This document shows positions 1 through 4,364 of a DNA stretch of 7,342 nucleotides, piece by piece. Both the position numbers and the translations under genes were made by a program. The stretch is from Massilia sp. (GTDB lineage: Bacteria; Pseudomonadota; Gammaproteobacteria; Burkholderiales; Burkholderiaceae_D): NCBI GenBank assembly GCA_003520365.1, contig DOUW01000333.1, positions 3,950 to 11,291 of the forward strand, in the 5' to 3' direction. Position 1 is the stretch's first letter. Each line of letters opens with the position of its first letter. The notes beneath the pieces are model-generated. The model was given only the letters and a program-made list of their open reading frames with translations, searched no databases and was not told where the DNA came from.

Positions 1-1396
1 GATCCAGCAGGACCTGGCCGGCGGCAGCGGCGGCAACCGGGTCGCTGAAGCACAGGGTGGCATTGCCGCCGCCCAGGCCGGCGTCTTCCGCGCGGATCAG
101 CGCGGTCTGCGGCAGCGGCTCCGGGTTGGTCGAAGCGCCGGTGTACCTCACACCATTGCCCAGCACCACGTCGGCCTGGAAGCTGCGGTCGTGGGTCGAG
201 GCGGCAACCGTGGTCAGCCAGGGGCTGATGTGGGCCACGGCGTTGGCCGGGCCGCTGTTGCCGGCCGAGGCCGCGACGAAGACGTTGGCCAGCGAGGCGC
301 GGTAGAAAGCCTGCTCGACCGCGTCGGCGACCGAGGTCTGGGAACCGCTGATCGAATAGTTGATGACGTTGACGCCATCCTTCACCGCCTCGTCGATCGC
401 CTTGACGGAATCCGAGTTGTAGCAGCTGTTGCGCGAGTTGCTGCCGTCTTCGTTGGTTGGGTCGTTGTAGGTCCAGCAGACCTTGTAGGAAGCGACGCGG
501 GCGCGCGGAGCGATGCCCGAGGCCTGGCCCAGGGTGATGCCGTCGATGACGAGGTCGACATTGGCATTGCCGGCGGCGGTCGATGCCGTGTGGTCGCCAT
601 GGCCGCCGTGGCCCGAGCTGAAGCCGTCGCTGCCGACGTTCGAGTCGCGCGGCGAGACGAAGTCGGTCCAGTTCATGGTCCGGCCCGAGGCCAGGAAGCC
701 GGCGTTGAAATACTTCGCGCCGACCAGCTTGTTGTTGCAATGAATCACCGGATCGAAGCCCTCCCCGCTCTGGCAGCCGCCGAGGAAGCTGATCGGCGGG
801 CTGGTGTAGGCGAGCGAACCGGCCGGGTCGAAGGTCGGCTTGCCGTTGGCGTCGACGCGGTCGGCAAAGGACGGGTTCTCCGGCCAGATGCCGCCGTCGA
901 CGATGCCGACGACCATGTTCTCGCCCTTGACGAGCGAGCCGCCCGCGTATTGCGACCACAGGCCGCCGCTGGCGCTAAGGCCCAGGAAACGCGCGGTCGA
1001 GATGGTATCGAGGTGGCGCGGCTGGTCGGCCTGCACGTCGGCGACGTCGGCGTTGTTGCGCAGGGCGAGCACTTCGTCGTCGGTCAGCAGGGCGGCGAAG
1101 CCGTTCAGGACGACGTCGTAGTCGGCGATCACCTGGGCGCCGCCGATGGTGGCGAGCACGGCGTTCTTGCGGTCGCCCAGGTAGCGCACGTAATCCTGGA
1201 CGTTCTGGGCGCGGTAATCGAAAGCGACGCCGGGGGCGGGCTGGGTCGGCGCCAGTCCGGCGACGCCGCCGACGTAGGTGGCGGCCGGCTGGTCCTGCAG
1301 CTGGACGATATAAGGGCGACGGGTTTGCTGGGCGCTGGCGCTGGCAGCCAGCAACAGGAGCACCGCGACCGAAATGGGACGTAGGCTTGGCATCAT
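1..1396 (-). CDS. Secreted subtilisin-like serine protease (peptidase family S8), 3' end outside window
   Basis: The 465 visible residues are the N-terminal part of an exported subtilase. Residues 1-22 form a signal peptide ending ASASA before Gln23. Residues about 27-127 look like an inhibitor I9 propeptide (RPYIVQLQDQ, then VLNGFAALLTDDEV). The catalytic domain follows, with Asp167 in GIVDGGIWPENPSF, His266 in GHGDHTASTAAGN and the oxyanion Asn380 in AASAGNSGP. From about residue 430 the sequence resembles the start of a PA insert as in plant-type subtilases. The catalytic Ser and the C-terminus lie beyond base 1, so completeness and any sorting tail cannot be judged. The usual Thr/Ser after the His-Gly is Asp268. 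The start is the first of two adjacent ATGs (1396, 1393), preceded by a weak GAGAA. The gene sits 35 bp after the PEP-CTERM gene on the same strand, so co-transcription is likely. The family call is firm; the substrate is unknown. Confidence 0.93.
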   Translation of the reverse strand, partial: MMPSLRPISVAVLLLLAASASAQQTRRPYIVQLQDQPAATYVGGVAGLAPTQPAPGVAFDYRAQNVQDYVRYLGDRKNAVLATIGGAQVIADYDVVLNGFAALLTDDEVLALRNNADVADVQADQPRHLDTISTARFLGLSASGGLWSQYAGGSLVKGENMVVGIVDGGIWPENPSFADRVDANGKPTFDPAGSLAYTSPPISFLGGCQSGEGFDPVIHCNNKLVGAKYFNAGFLASGRTMNWTDFVSPRDSNVGSDGFSSGHGGHGDHTASTAAGNANVDLVIDGITLGQASGIAPRARVASYKVCWTYNDPTNEDGSNSRNSCYNSDSVKAIDEAVKDGVNVINYSISGSQTSVADAVEQAFYRASLANVFVAASAGNSGPANAVAHISPWLTTVAASTHDRSFQADVVLGNGVRYTGASTNPEPLPQTALIRAEDAGLGGGNATLCFSDPVAAAAAGQVLLD

Positions 1397-1431
1397 GTTG
1401 TTCTCACAGGTCTGGTCGGATGGGGCGCGGG

Positions 1432-2175
1432 TCAGGCGGCGCGGCGGCGGGAATAGGCAAAGCCCAGCAGGCCCAGGCCCAGCAGTGCCAGGCTGCCCGG
1501 TTCCGGCACCTCGACGTCATCCGCGGAGACCGTCACGATGTTGTCGATTGCAAAATTGGCCAGGTTCGAGTTGCGGTTGCAGCTGCCGGTGGCGTCGCAG
1601 GCATAACCCAGCACGCGCACGAAGGCGACATCCAGGCTGCTCAGGTAATCGGTGCTGTAGCTGGCGAAGTTGAACGCGCCGCCGGTGGGGCCGGACAGGC
1701 CGTACTGGGTCGCCGCGCCGACGGCGTAACCATACTGGTCGAAGCCCTGCAGCACCAGCAGGCCGCTGGTGGACGGGAAGCTTTGCTGGCCGGCGCCGAT
1801 GAAGCTGGCCTGGAAGCCCTGCAGGCGGAAGGTGGAACCGCTGTTCAGGCCGAAGTAGAAATAGCCGTCGTTCAACATCGAGAGATAATTCGACGGGTTG
1901 TTGACCGGGCAGGACACCGAGAAGCAGGTATCCCGGTCGCGGCCGTCGACGATCGCGCCGGCGAGGTCGCTGGCCAGGGTGCCGCCATAGGTTTCCACCC
2001 AGTAGTTCCCCATCTCGACGTAACCGCCGCTGAACAGGAACGGGCTGTCGAGCGCCGTTTCGAAGTTGAGCACGCCGGCTTGCGCAAAGCCGCAGGTGCC
2101 AAGCGCTACGGCGCCGATGATGTTCTTGATGAGTCCTTGCGCATTGCGCGCATGCTTCCGTGATGTGTAAGCCAC
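1432..2175 (-). CDS. PEP-CTERM sorting domain protein, 247 aa
   Basis: This is an exported protein with a C-terminal exosortase sorting signal. A long basic N-region leads into a hydrophobic stretch (about residues 15-33), with cleavage likely after AQA33. The mature part starts VLNFE and is rich in Gly, Ser, Tyr and Phe, with likely disulfide pairs Cys84/Cys89 and Cys193/Cys199. Just before the tail is NFAIDNI (207-213). The tail has VPEPGSLALL at 223-232, a short transmembrane helix, and the basic end YSRRRAA. This is the classic PEP-CTERM layout, cut by an exosortase and often released to the cell surface or matrix. The motif before the tail resembles the QFxxD group of PEP-CTERM proteins, but that subfamily assignment is from memory and tentative. 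The start is GTG, supported by GGGGA just upstream. It is probably the first gene of an operon with the S8 protease and appears to be driven by the sigma-54 promoter at 2301-2316. The function of the mature domain is unknown. Confidence 0.93.
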   Translation of the reverse strand: MAYTSRKHARNAQGLIKNIIGAVALGTCGFAQAGVLNFETALDSPFLFSGGYVEMGNYWVETYGGTLASDLAGAIVDGRDRDTCFSVSCPVNNPSNYLSMLNDGYFYFGLNSGSTFRLQGFQASFIGAGQQSFPSTSGLLVLQGFDQYGYAVGAATQYGLSGPTGGAFNFASYSTDYLSSLDVAFVRVLGYACDATGSCNRNSNLANFAIDNIVTVSADDVEVPEPGSLALLGLGLLGFAYSRRRAA

Positions 2176-2179
2176 GATT

Positions 2180-2184
2180 TCCCC
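2180..2184 (-). promoter_or_regulatory. Ribosome binding site setting the GTG start of the 247-aa PEP-CTERM gene
   Basis: On the minus strand GGGGA lies four bases before the GTG at 2175-2173. No ATG in this frame would give a complete signal peptide, so this site decides the start. It is G-rich rather than a canonical AGGAGG. Confidence 0.6.
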
Positions 2185-2300
2185 AGTTCAGATAAACCAA
2201 AAATTAGGCAATACCCGGAACCCCCTGCAACCGGATGACGCCCAGCGTGCGCCCCGTCGCCCCGTCGATGGCTTGACAAGCAACTCGGCAATAAGCGGGA

Positions 2301-2316
2301 AGCATGATGCATGCCA
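2301..2316 (-). promoter_or_regulatory. Sigma-54 (RpoN) promoter of the PEP-CTERM/S8 protease operon
   Basis: The minus strand reads TGGCATGCATCATGCT. Against the RpoN consensus TGGCACG-N4-TTGCW, the invariant GG (-24; 2315-2314) and GC (-12; 2303-2302) are present with exactly 10 bases between them, and only two of the specified bases differ (T for C, A for T). The predicted start of transcription is near 2290, giving a leader of about 115 nt to the GTG at 2175. Known biology supports it: PEP-CTERM genes are often under RpoN with the PrsK/PrsR system. An IHF-like site and a dyad lie upstream at suitable distances. Confidence 0.75.
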
Positions 2317-2351
2317 GAAAATTTAGTTCATGAATTTCAATGACTTGCTAC

Positions 2352-2364
2352 GATCAAATTTTTA
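2352..2364 (+). promoter_or_regulatory. IHF-like bending site between enhancer dyad and sigma-54 promoter
   Basis: The plus strand reads GATCAAATTTTTA. It matches the IHF consensus WATCAANNNNTTR at every specified base except the first W, and it lies in an A/T-rich setting. It centres about 68 bp upstream of the predicted transcription start. This is where IHF usually bends DNA to bring a bound enhancer protein onto sigma-54 polymerase. The motif is short and could occur by chance in AT-rich DNA, so support comes mainly from its position. Confidence 0.5.
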
Positions 2365-2369
2365 TTTGT

Positions 2370-2388
2370 AAAAATCTGTAAGATTTTT
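2370..2388. promoter_or_regulatory. Inverted repeat, candidate enhancer (UAS) for a sigma-54 activator
   Basis: Perfect 7-bp arms AAAAATC and GATTTTT are separated by TGTAA. The centre, 2379, is about 89 bp upstream of the predicted RpoN transcription start, within the usual range for enhancer-binding protein sites. A PrsR-type regulator is the obvious candidate, but its binding sequence is not known to me. The hairpin could alternatively act as a weak terminator for transcription entering on either strand, although the stem is short and AT-rich. Confidence 0.45.
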
Positions 2389-2489
2389 CGACTGCGTTTC
2401 TGGGCGTGCAGGCTCAGCAGGGGGATGCTGGAGGGAGGAAAGCGACCGGGAAAAACACGGCAGACCGGGAAACGGACGTGCAGGATCGC

Positions 2490-2517
2490 GCCCTGCCGCG
2501 ACAGGGCCTGGCAGGGC
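2490..2517. repeat. GC-rich hairpin in the intergenic region
   Basis: GCCCTGCC (2490-2497) pairs perfectly with GGCAGGGC (2510-2517) across a 12-base loop. The loop itself contains CAGGGC, which could pair instead with the left arm. No T-tract follows on either strand, so it is not a standard intrinsic terminator. It could be an RNA structure at the 3' end of the lipoprotein transcript. Confidence 0.45.
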
Positions 2518-2525
2518 ACCACGGG

Positions 2526-2556
2526 AAAAAGGCGCGACACGTCGAGGCGCGCGGCC
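2526..2556 (-). terminator. Weak candidate rho-independent terminator for the 140-aa lipoprotein gene
   Basis: On the minus strand GGCCGCG (2556-2550) can pair with CGCGCC (2536-2531), with one bulged base and a loop of about 13 nt, followed at once by TTTTT (2530-2526). It lies about 85 nt beyond the stop codon at 2639. The bulge and large loop make the call tentative. Confidence 0.35.
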
Positions 2557-2638
2557 AGGCAGGCCCCGGCTATGCGAGAAGAAGTTGGCAGCGCCTGAAG
2601 CGCGGGTCGCAGATGGACCGCAGTGTCAGCGCCAGGGT

Positions 2639-3061
2639 TTAACGGGCATCCAGGGCGTCGCCCAGCTGGCAGCTGCCGGCGCGGCAGCTGACGGCCGGCG
2701 GCGCAATGGCGCGGCAGTCCGAGAGCATGCCGGAACGGGTATTACGCTCCTGCTGTTCGCCGCGGTAGCGGTCGGCCAGGGCCTGGACATCGCTGACGGG
2801 CGTCTTGGCGGTGGACCAGGCCAGGTAGCCGGCCGGGCCGCCGCAGGGGCGCGCACCGATGGGCAGGATCTGGCACTGGCTATCGGACGAGCATTCCGCC
2901 TTGCCGATCAGGCTCTTGATCTGGGCGAGCGTGTCCGACTGGGCTGGCGCCGGCGCGGTTGCCAAAGGAGGCGCGGGCTGGGCCGCTGGCGTGGCCGGAG
3001 CATCGGCCCGGGTGGTGCAGGCCGCGCAGGCCAGCAGTGAAAGAAGGACAAGTTTTCGCAT
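2639..3061 (-). CDS. Small six-cysteine predicted lipoprotein, 140 aa, unknown function
   Basis: Residues 1-15 (MRKLVLLSLLACAAC) form a lipoprotein signal; the acylated residue is Cys12 or Cys15. A Pro/Ala-rich linker spans about 20-42. The compact domain after it carries six cysteines (57, 63, 73, 116, 126, 131), enough for three disulfides, around AECSSDSQC, GARPCGGPAGYLAWS and SCRAGSCQLG. I have seen this C...DxxC...KPCGGP...S...C...C..C layout in uncharacterised proteobacterial lipoproteins, but I know no function or name for it. The product should sit in the periplasm on a membrane anchor. The start rests on the signal peptide, since no clear ribosome binding site precedes it; the promoter at 3068-3095 would start the mRNA on this ATG. 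It ends with TAA, 323 bp before the next sigma-54 promoter, so it is probably monocistronic. Confidence 0.88.
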   Translation of the reverse strand: MRKLVLLSLLACAACTTRADAPATPAAQPAPPLATAPAPAQSDTLAQIKSLIGKAECSSDSQCQILPIGARPCGGPAGYLAWSTAKTPVSDVQALADRYRGEQQERNTRSGMLSDCRAIAPPAVSCRAGSCQLGDALDAR

Positions 3062-3067
3062 CAGCTC

Positions 3068-3095
3068 ATCATACGCTTGCCGCGCCTGTGGTCAA
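3068..3095 (-). promoter_or_regulatory. Sigma-70 promoter predicted to give a leaderless mRNA for the 140-aa lipoprotein
   Basis: On the minus strand TTGACC (3095-3090) and TATGAT (3073-3068) are separated by 16 bp, each matching 5 of 6 consensus bases. Exactly six bases (GAGCTG) follow the -10 box before the A of the ATG at 3061, which is the usual first transcribed base. No good Shine-Dalgarno sequence precedes the ATG, which agrees with leaderless translation. Confidence 0.6.
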
Positions 3096-3219
3096 GCGTG
3101 CAAGCCATTGCGGCAAGTTTTTCGATGCCGCGCCGGCAGCGCTCGATCGCTTACGCGCGGCTGTGGCTGCAAAGCGACGGGCGTCACAACAAGTTACTTT
3201 GAAGAATGTCTTGTTTCTC

Positions 3220-3235
3220 GTAGGATATATCTTAC
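3220..3235. promoter_or_regulatory. 16-bp near-perfect palindrome, candidate operator
   Basis: The sequence GTAGGATATATCTTAC is self-complementary in seven of eight base pairs; the exception is G3223 with T3232. Its centre is about 125 bp upstream of the predicted start of the plus-strand lipoprotein mRNA and about 165 bp from the minus-strand one. The length and symmetry suit a dimeric regulator; which one is unknown. Confidence 0.4.
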
Positions 3236-3243
3236 TATCAGCA

Positions 3244-3308
3244 TTCAACTTCACCTATCTTACATTCATTTAACGTTCAATATCTTTTAACTTCGCTCAT
3301 CTTTACAT
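3244..3308 (+). repeat. Imperfect 22-bp direct repeat, 42-bp period, upstream of a promoter
   Basis: Copy A (3244-3265) runs from TTCAACTTC to CTTACAT. Copy B (3286-3308) runs from TTTAACTTC to CTTTACAT. They agree at about 17 positions with one inserted T. The period of 42 bp is four helical turns, placing both copies on one face of the DNA just upstream of the -35 region. TATCTTAC, part of copy A, also occurs in the palindrome at 3228-3235. Two binding sites for one activator would explain this, but low complexity is an alternative. Confidence 0.35.
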
Positions 3309-3315
3309 AAATAAA

Positions 3316-3345
3316 TTGATGCTTGGAAAAAATTCTCGCTACAAT
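3316..3345 (+). promoter_or_regulatory. Sigma-70 promoter of the 94-aa lipoprotein gene
   Basis: A -10 box TACAAT (3340-3345, 5 of 6 consensus bases) follows a weak -35 TTGATG (3316-3321) at 18 bp. The predicted start is near 3352, giving a leader of about 28 nt. The weak -35 and the repeats upstream suggest help from an activator. Confidence 0.55.
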
Positions 3346-3379
3346 GGCCTGCATCATTGACGAGCCCGCTTCAAACATC

Positions 3380-3664
3380 ATGAACACGCTACGCCTTCGT
3401 AACCTTCTCGGTATTTCGCTGATCGCCGCCGCGCTGTGCGCCTGCGGCGGCGCCGACCTCGACACCCCGGCGATGCCGGTCGAGACCGCCGCCACCACCA
3501 CCGTCGTTGACCTGTCGGTCGACCCGGCCTCTGTCGGCCAGACACCGGCGCCGGACTGCGCCGCCGAGGGCTGCGCCGGACTGCGCATCATCGACGGCAA
3601 TGCCGAAGCCTTCCGCATCGACGCCATGCGGGGCGCTGCCCAGGAAGGCGGCGCCGGCGCCTGA
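3380..3664 (+). CDS. Small predicted lipoprotein, 94 aa, unknown function
   Basis: The N-terminus MNTLRLRNLLGISLIAAAL is a typical lipoprotein signal. The lipobox is most likely LCAC with Cys22 acylated, followed by Gly-Gly-Ala. The mature chain is short: a Thr/Ala/Val-rich stretch (about 28-58), a CAAEGC pair (Cys60, Cys65) that may form a disulfide, then GLRIIDGNAEAFRIDAMR (67-84) and a Gly/Ala end. The ATG at 3380 is chosen because an in-frame ATG at 3344 overlaps the -10 box and adds residues that spoil the signal peptide. There is no strong ribosome binding site. It is the only plus-strand gene and converges on the 197-aa PEP-CTERM gene. I do not recognise the family; it is not LptM, which carries a GPLYxP motif after the lipobox. 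Confidence 0.75.
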   Translation: MNTLRLRNLLGISLIAAALCACGGADLDTPAMPVETAATTTVVDLSVDPASVGQTPAPDCAAEGCAGLRIIDGNAEAFRIDAMRGAAQEGGAGA

Positions 3665-3704
3665 GCCGGCAACTCCCCTCTTCCCGGTCCGCCGCGCCAG
3701 AATG

Positions 3705-3738
3705 AAAAAGGCACACCGGGCCGCAGCCGGGTGTGCCT
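3705..3738 (-). terminator. Rho-independent terminator of the nuclease/PEP-CTERM operon
   Basis: AGGCACACC (3709-3717) pairs with GGTGTGCCT (3730-3738), nine base pairs. One G-G mismatch follows, then an inner GGC/GCC stem and a CGCA loop. On the minus strand the stem is followed by TTTTT, about 20 nt after the TAA of the 197-aa gene. No T-tract follows on the plus strand, so it acts mainly on the minus-strand operon. It may still slow transcripts of the converging lipoprotein gene. Confidence 0.85.
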
Positions 3739-3756
3739 CGCCAGGAGCGCTGGCGC

Positions 3757-4350
3757 TTAGCGCATGCGGCGCTGGCGCAGGGTCCAGCCCACCATCATCA
3801 GGCCCAGCGCCAACAGGGCCAGCGCTGCCGGCTCGGGCACCTCGCTTACGGTCGAGATCGTGACAAAGGCGTTATCCGGCGAAATCGCCAGGCTGCCCGG
3901 CGCGACTTCGAACTGTGCCAGGTCACCGTCCATGCCGAGATACGCATCCATCGCTTCGTTGATGAGCGCGATTCCCAGCACGGAAGCGTCGCCCTCGAGA
4001 CCGACGGCAAACTCCAGGTTGAAGCCGAACACGCCGCCCAGGGTTACCGCCTGCAGCAGGTGGGCGTAGCCCTCGGCATTCCCCATGAGAACGTTCGATT
4101 CGACGTTGCCGCTGGCATCGCCATCCGTCACGCCCAGGCCGTACAGGCCGGTGAAATTGCTCAGCGTGAAGGTCGCTGGCGCGGCCGTGCTGGCGTCGCC
4201 CAGGAACAGGAAGTCGAGGAAGCCGGTGCCGGTCATGCCCTGGGTATCGATCGTCACGTGGTAGATCGGGCCGGCCGAGGCGGCCCCGGCGCCGGTGGCG
4301 AGCATCAGCGCCAGCAGCGCACGGGTGAACAGGTTTTTCAGGTTGAACAT
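3757..4350 (-). CDS. PEP-CTERM sorting domain protein, 197 aa
   Basis: This is a second exported protein with an exosortase signal. The signal peptide ends AASA26 and is followed by GPIYHVTIDTQG. The mature region (27-170) has no cysteine and is rich in Gly, Leu and Phe, with segments such as GFLDFLFLGDA and LQAVTLGGVFGFNLEF that suggest a beta-sandwich. The tail is VPEPAALALL (171-180), a hydrophobic helix and the basic end RQRRMR. GPIYHVTIDT with the following LDFLFLG resembles the group NCBI lists as NF038129; this is from memory and tentative. The ATG has a good ribosome binding site (GAGGA) that overlaps the stop codon of the nuclease gene, leaving 11 bp between them, so the two should be co-transcribed and possibly translationally coupled. 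A strong terminator follows. The role of the mature domain is unknown. Confidence 0.93.
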   Translation of the reverse strand: MFNLKNLFTRALLALMLATGAGAASAGPIYHVTIDTQGMTGTGFLDFLFLGDASTAAPATFTLSNFTGLYGLGVTDGDASGNVESNVLMGNAEGYAHLLQAVTLGGVFGFNLEFAVGLEGDASVLGIALINEAMDAYLGMDGDLAQFEVAPGSLAISPDNAFVTISTVSEVPEPAALALLALGLMMVGWTLRQRRMR

Positions 4351-4358
4351 GGTTCGAT

Positions 4359-4364
4359 TCCTCA
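4359..4364 (-). promoter_or_regulatory. Ribosome binding site overlapping the upstream stop codon
   Basis: On the minus strand TGAGGA contains both the nuclease stop TGA (4364-4362) and the Shine-Dalgarno GAGGA (4363-4359), eight bases before the ATG at 4350. A ribosome terminating on the nuclease would cover this site, which suggests translational coupling. Confidence 0.65.

Larger units (their letters stand above)
2389..2638. other. Intergenic region upstream of the PEP-CTERM regulatory elements; no convincing gene
   Basis: This stretch of about 250 bp lies between the lipoprotein stop and the candidate enhancer. It is GC-rich and purine-rich on the plus strand. It carries two copies of GACCGGGAAA 19 bp apart (2444-2453, 2463-2472), two copies of CGTGCAGG (2405-2412, 2477-2484), a hairpin at 2490-2517 and a weak terminator candidate. 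Short open frames are present on both strands but none shows a signal peptide, domain or good ribosome binding site. Confidence 0.5.
3096..3339. other. Divergent intergenic region; AT-rich half with operator-like repeats
   Basis: The region lies between the divergent lipoprotein genes and shows no convincing gene. From 3096 to about 3185 it is GC-rich and featureless. From about 3190 to 3339 it turns sharply AT-rich and pyrimidine-rich on the plus strand, unlike the rest of the window. That half holds a 16-bp near-palindrome and an imperfect 22-bp direct repeat, both upstream of the plus-strand promoter, and so looks regulatory. Confidence 0.5.

Noticed and set aside
191..1384. 397-aa open frame on the plus strand
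   Set aside because: It is the antisense shadow of the S8 protease, whose catalytic motifs are unmistakable on the minus strand. The shadow is Gly/Val/Ala/Arg/Asp-rich with no domain, as expected in GC-rich DNA.
1387..2163. 258-aa open frame on the plus strand
   Set aside because: It is antisense to the 247-aa PEP-CTERM gene, is low in complexity, and has no signal or recognisable motif.
2208..2223. Second sigma-54-like site closer to the PEP-CTERM gene
   Set aside because: The spacing between GG and GC is 11 bases rather than 10, and the flanking bases match poorly.
2273..2278. TTGACA on the plus strand, a perfect -35 hexamer
   Set aside because: No -10 box lies at 16-18 bp and no plus-strand gene follows. 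It is part of the small palindrome GCTTGACAAGC in the PEP-CTERM leader.
2337..2540. 67-aa open frame on the minus strand in the intergenic region
   Set aside because: It runs through the IHF-like site and the dyad, has no ribosome binding site or recognisable motif, and ends just before the sigma-54 promoter.
3190..3345. CRISPR-like or horizontally acquired segment in the AT-rich stretch
   Set aside because: Only two imperfect repeat copies are present, with no uniform spacers, cas genes, attachment sites or mobile genes. A regulatory region fits better.
3277..3714. 145-aa open frame on the minus strand
   Set aside because: It is antisense to the 94-aa lipoprotein and runs through the AT-rich promoter region and into the terminator stem.
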